Shown here piece after piece: positions 6,385 through 7,610 of a DNA stretch of 7,610 nucleotides; the stretch's first letter is position 1, and each line of letters starts with the position of its first letter. The notes under the pieces are model-generated. The model worked only from the letters and a program-made list of their open reading frames with translations, did not search any database and had not been told where the DNA came from. The stretch covers positions 1-7,610 of the forward strand of contig JALOPK010000157.1 in assembly GCA_025453925.1 (NCBI GenBank), given 5' to 3'. This DNA is from Candidatus Eiseniibacteriota bacterium. GTDB lineage: Bacteria; JAFGKV01. The position numbers were made by a program, and so were the translations under genes.

Positions 6385-7610
6385 TCACCTGAGGAGAGGT
6401 TCCCACTTCTCCGCGTTGTTGGGCGCCTCGATGCGGCCGCCGAGGTGCTTCCCCAGGAACGTCTCGATGGCGGCCCACCGCCTCATGAGGTTCGATGACC
6501 CCGCCCCGCCGGTATGCCCGGCATCGGGCAGGACCATGAAGGTGACATCCTTCCCCAAGGCGCGCAGCGCTGCAACCATCAAGTCGGCGTGCTCCTGCCT
6601 TACTCTCACGTCATTCGCATTGTGGATGATGAAGAGCGGACCCATGACCTGGTTGGCCTTGTGCAGGGGGCTGATCCGCGTGAGGAACTCAGGATCCTTT
6701 CCCATGCGCACCTCGAAACGCCCCCTCGCCACCGTCCATTGGTGGGGCATCGAGTTCATGAACAAGTTTGCATCGCTGATGGCTTTCATCGCCACGCCGC
6801 ACGCGAATTCTCCAGGCCAGAACGTCAGGGCGGCCAGCGTGGCGTAGCCGCCATAGCTCCCACCCATGACGGCCACTCGTCGTGGATCGGCAATTCCCTG
6901 CATCACCGCCCAGTTCTTGCCGTCCACGAGATCCTGAACCGCCTTCCCTCCCCACTCCAGGTTCCCGGCATTCTGGTAGGCTTTGCCGTAGCCCGTCGAT
7001 CCGCGGAAGTTCACCTGGAGCACGGCATACCCGCGGTTGGCCAGCCATTGCACGGGGAAGTCTAGCTCCCAACTGTCGCGGGTCCATGGGCCGCCGTGTA
7101 CATAGACCACCAGAGGGAGGTCTCGGGGTTCGACGCCCACTGGGAGGGTGAGGTATCCGTAGATGGTCATGCCGTCGGTGGCGACGAAGTCGATGGCATT
7201 CTTGATCGCCAGCGACTCGGTTTCGAGCGCCGGATCCTCGGAGAAGAGGAATGCGATCGTCTTGGCGCCCCGATCGAAGTGGTAGTAGGCTGTCGGTCGG
7301 TTCGGAGCGGAGAATCTGACCAGCCAGCCTGTGTCCGAGGAGTCCCTGCTGCGGATCGAGATATCCCCCTCGCCGATGCCCGCCAAGAGCGCGAAGTCCC
7401 CCCGGATCGAGTCGTCGAGAAAGACCCACGCCATCCGCTCGCGCTCATAGCGAACAGCCTCCAATGTATTCCGGACCGGATTGATCAGCAGGCCTGTGAC
7501 GTCGAACAGGGGGTCTTCGCTCACGACGTCCATACCGCCGGTGCGGAGATCGACTTCCACCAGCCGTTCGGCGTTGGCCCCGAGGCTGGTGATGACCCAG
7601 AGTCCCGTGT
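6385..7610 (-). CDS. S9 family (prolyl oligopeptidase-type) serine peptidase, C-terminal part
   Basis: The frame stays open to the window edge. Codons upstream of the GTG at 7560 read LWVITSLGANAERL, which is typical propeller sequence, so the gene starts outside and the GTG is internal. Numbering from the GTG gives 391 residues. Residues 1-115 are the end of the N-terminal beta-propeller and about 125-375 are the alpha/beta-hydrolase domain. The complete catalytic triad is visible: Ser235 in GGSYGGYA (codon 6858-6856), Asp317 in NANDVRV (6612-6610) and His349 in DAGH (6516-6514). HGGPWTRDSW (155-164) forms the oxyanion-hole region, and NFRGSTGYGK (184-193) and NAGNLEWG (197-204) are strong family marks. 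Enzymes of this type cleave short peptides or act as acylaminoacyl- or dipeptidyl-peptidases, often exported; the signal peptide cannot be judged here. The gene is convergent with its neighbour and so separately transcribed. Confidence 0.93.
   Translation of the reverse strand, partial: TGLWVITSLGANAERLVEVDLRTGGMDVVSEDPLFDVTGLLINPVRNTLEAVRYERERMAWVFLDDSIRGDFALLAGIGEGDISIRSRDSSDTGWLVRFSAPNRPTAYYHFDRGAKTIAFLFSEDPALETESLAIKNAIDFVATDGMTIYGYLTLPVGVEPRDLPLVVYVHGGPWTRDSWELDFPVQWLANRGYAVLQVNFRGSTGYGKAYQNAGNLEWGGKAVQDLVDGKNWAVMQGIADPRRVAVMGGSYGGYATLAALTFWPGEFACGVAMKAISDANLFMNSMPHQWTVARGRFEVRMGKDPEFLTRISPLHKANQVMGPLFIIHNANDVRVRQEHADLMVAALRALGKDVTFMVLPDAGHTGGAGSSNLMRRWAAIETFLGKHLGGRIEAPNNAEKWEPLLR

Overview
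The window is high-GC bacterial DNA. Coding density is high, the starts are Shine-Dalgarno-led (GAGGAG-type sites) and genes in the central block are tightly packed or overlapping. There is no rRNA, tRNA, CRISPR array, transposase, phage gene or integrase. The gene families present occur in many phyla, so I do not assign one. A free-living, possibly uncultured, Gram-negative-type soil or sediment bacterium (an Acidobacteriota, Planctomycetota or Armatimonadota-like lineage) is a guess.

Layout: (a) 1-1493, plus strand: the 3' part of a gene fusing ankyrin repeats to a UlaG-like metallo-beta-lactamase-fold hydrolase, cut at the left edge. A strong GC-rich hairpin follows it. (b) 1494-1805: a noncoding gap that should hold the leader of the next operon. 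(c) 1806-5437, plus strand: three closely coupled genes. They encode a small alpha/alpha-toroid (terpene-cyclase/prenyltransferase-fold-like) protein of unknown function, a GT4-type glycosyltransferase, and a polytopic GT39/ArnT-like membrane glycosyltransferase. They are joined by a 4-7 nt gap and then a 20 nt overlap with an embedded ribosome binding site. (d) 5495-6079, plus strand: a pRiA4b ORF-3 (PF07929) family protein. (e) 6080-6384: a convergent intergenic region with an A+T-rich inverted repeat. (f) 6385-7610, minus strand: the C-terminal part of an S9 prolyl-oligopeptidase-type serine peptidase, cut at the right edge.

The three-gene block is the only clear functional unit. A cytosolic nucleotide-sugar-dependent transferase beside a membrane transferase that uses polyprenyl-phosphate sugars suggests assembly or decoration of a lipid-linked or surface glycan. 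The toroid protein is the unexplained partner. The flanking genes look like independent units. I see no well-supported new defence, mobile or RNA system. The best leads are the toroid-GT4-GT39 operon and the ankyrin-MBL fusion.
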